Source of the DNA: Verrucomicrobia bacterium IMCC26134
GTDB lineage: Bacteria > Verrucomicrobiota > Verrucomicrobiia > Opitutales > Opitutaceae
Direction of reading: 5' to 3'
Length of the DNA: 64,000 bases
Assembly (NCBI GenBank): GCA_000972765.1
Contig: CP011265.1
Coordinates: 992,001 to 1,056,000 of the forward strand
This document shows, in pieces, positions 62,838 to 64,000 of the stretch. How positions within the stretch are numbered: the first letter of the stretch is position 1; each line of letters begins with the position of its first letter. A program made the position numbers and the translations under genes. The notes beneath the pieces were generated by a model that was not told the DNA's origin, ran no database searches, and saw nothing but the letters and a program-made list of their open reading frames with translations.

Positions 62838-64000
62838 TCAGCGGCGACCGCTGCTGCGGGTCTGCCAGTGTGCGCCGGGGCGGCCTTTTTGGACGAGGGG
62901 ATCGGGCACGCGGTCTTTGTTGTGCTGCTGGCCGCCGCTACCCTTGCCGCCGGTCGTGCCGGGCAGCGGTGCGCGGGGCTCGTTGTGGTCGGCGCGGCGG
63001 GGCGGCGAAGAGGGCCGCGGAGCGCCGTGGGCTGCAAAGCGTCCGCCGCCTTGCGGCGCGGGACCTGGGCCACGGCTCGGACCGCGTCCGCCTCCGCCGA
63101 AGCGGGGGCGGCGGTTCTCGTCCTCGGTGCCGGGTGCGGGAGCGGCGACCTTGGCTTTGTAGTCAAAGCCTTCGAGGTAGAGTTGCGGGATCTTGGCGTT
63201 GATAAATTTCTCGATTGCGCGGACTTCGCCGGTCTGGTCGGGCGAGACGAGGGTGAAGGCGTCGCCCTCCGCGGCGGCGCGACCGGTGCGGCCGATGCGA
63301 TGCACGTAGTCGTCGGGCGTGCCGGGGATGTCGTAGTTGATGACGTGGGTGACGCCCTGGACGTCGAGGCCGCGCGCTGCGATGTCGGTGGCTACCATGA
63401 CCTCGTAGCGGCCCTCTTTGAAGCCGGTGAGGGCGTCCTTGCGCTGGCCCTGGCTGCGGTTGCCGTGGAGGACGGCAACGGAGTGCTTCTCGGCCTTGAG
63501 TTTCTTGGCGATTTTGTCGGCGCCGTGCTTGGTGCGGGTGAAGACGATGACGCTGTGGAAATCGGTCTTCTCTAGCAACGCCAGCAGCAGGGTGAACTTG
63601 AGGTGCATCGGCACCGGATAGATGGCGTGGGTGACGCTCTCGTTGACCGAGCGCTGACGACCGATGCTGATGCGGGCGGGGTCTTTGAGGGCGAAGCGGG
63701 CGACGGCCTCGATCTCAGGCGGCACGGTGGCCGAGAAGAACAGGGTCTGCCGGACCTTCGGGCACATCGCCACGATCTTTTTGACGTCGTTGATAAAACC
63801 CATGTCCAGCATGCGGTCCACTTCGTCGAGGACGAGGATCTCGATCTTGTCGAGGCGCACTTCGCGCTCGTTGAGGAAGTCCATCAAGCGGCCCACGGTG
63901 GCGACGACGATGTCGGCGCCGGCGCGAATGTCGGAGCGTTGTTTGCCATAGCCGACGCCGCCGTGGAGCAGGGCGCGACGGGAGTCGGTGAACTTGCCGA
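62838..64000 (-). CDS. DEAD-box RNA helicase (RhlE-like), 5' end outside window
   Basis: The C-terminal 387 or so residues of an ATP-dependent RNA helicase; the frame is open to the right window edge. Visible motifs, N to C: VATVGRLMD (Ib), VLDEVDRMLDMGF (motif II, here D-E-V-D instead of D-E-A-D), FSATVP (III), SVIVFTRTKHGADK (IV), MVATDIAARGLDV (V) and VHRIGRTGRAAAEG (VI). The tail (about the last 90 residues) is Arg/Gly/Pro-rich (RFGGGGRGPSRGPG), typical of RhlE-type proteins that unwind RNA or remodel ribosomal RNA. It acts in the cytoplasm. Confidence 0.95.
   Translation of the reverse strand, partial: GKFTDSRRALLHGGVGYGKQRSDIRAGADIVVATVGRLMDFLNEREVRLDKIEILVLDEVDRMLDMGFINDVKKIVAMCPKVRQTLFFSATVPPEIEAVARFALKDPARISIGRQRSVNESVTHAIYPVPMHLKFTLLLALLEKTDFHSVIVFTRTKHGADKIAKKLKAEKHSVAVLHGNRSQGQRKDALTGFKEGRYEVMVATDIAARGLDVQGVTHVINYDIPGTPDDYVHRIGRTGRAAAEGDAFTLVSPDQTGEVRAIEKFINAKIPQLYLEGFDYKAKVAAPAPGTEDENRRPRFGGGGRGPSRGPGPAPQGGGRFAAHGAPRPSSPPRRADHNEPRAPLPGTTGGKGSGGQQHNKDRVPDPLVQKGRPGAHWQTRSSGRR

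Overview
The window is GC-rich chromosomal DNA from a Gram-negative heterotroph. It looks like a member of the Verrucomicrobiota, most likely family Opitutaceae. The reasons are a dense set of secreted glycoside hydrolases (GH106, GH78, GH92), a pseudopilin-like prepilin protein of the Planctomycetes/Verrucomicrobia type, a 1425-residue PEP-CTERM protein made of autotransporter-associated strand repeats, FabV, and weak ribosome-binding sites. The taxonomic call is inference from gene content; there is no rRNA gene or other marker in the window.

Layout. 1-8.6 kb: two GH106-type alpha-L-rhamnosidase-like genes, a decayed duplicate of part of one of them, a PfkB-type kinase and an SGNH esterase. 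8.7-14.2 kb: a sugar ABC importer (TPR protein, anchored binding protein, two permeases, no ATPase) followed by a 2-hydroxyacid dehydrogenase. 14.2-24.3 kb: a divergent glycosidase pair (TIM-barrel hydrolase and GH92), a pseudopilin-like protein, and a four-gene operon (GPH-type sugar symporter, FAD oxidoreductase, SGNH hydrolase, beta-helix protein). 24.9-26.5 kb: FabV and two tiny membrane proteins. 27-31.2 kb: the giant repeat protein. 32.3-33.6 kb: a nucleoside transporter. 33.7-34.9 kb: a complete IS3-family element. 35-48.9 kb: the threonine pathway genes hom, lysC and thrC, with lysC and thrC separated by about 9.9 kb that holds a single-gene NRPS, a fragment of mnmE, and a VTC / DUF4956 / HlyD operon. 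48.9-54.4 kb: a NitT/TauT-type ABC transporter, a lipoprotein, a cyclophilin and a cysteine desulfurase. 54.5-62.8 kb: a rhamnoside-type locus (GH106, GH78, sugar isomerase) divergent from its probable AraC regulator. The window ends inside a DEAD-box helicase gene.

How the parts may work together. A near-identical CG-centred operator (core TAAAACG(A)TTTAA) lies in front of four carbohydrate-related transcription units (7.5, 15.7, 18.8 and 24.3 kb). This points to one LacI-type repressor, encoded elsewhere, that coordinates glycan degradation, transport and perhaps a surface pseudopilin. The 54-63 kb locus appears to have separate AraC control.

The most unusual items are the NRPS, which reads C-A-A-T-TE with no carrier or condensation domain between the two adenylation domains, and the block that carries it between lysC and thrC.
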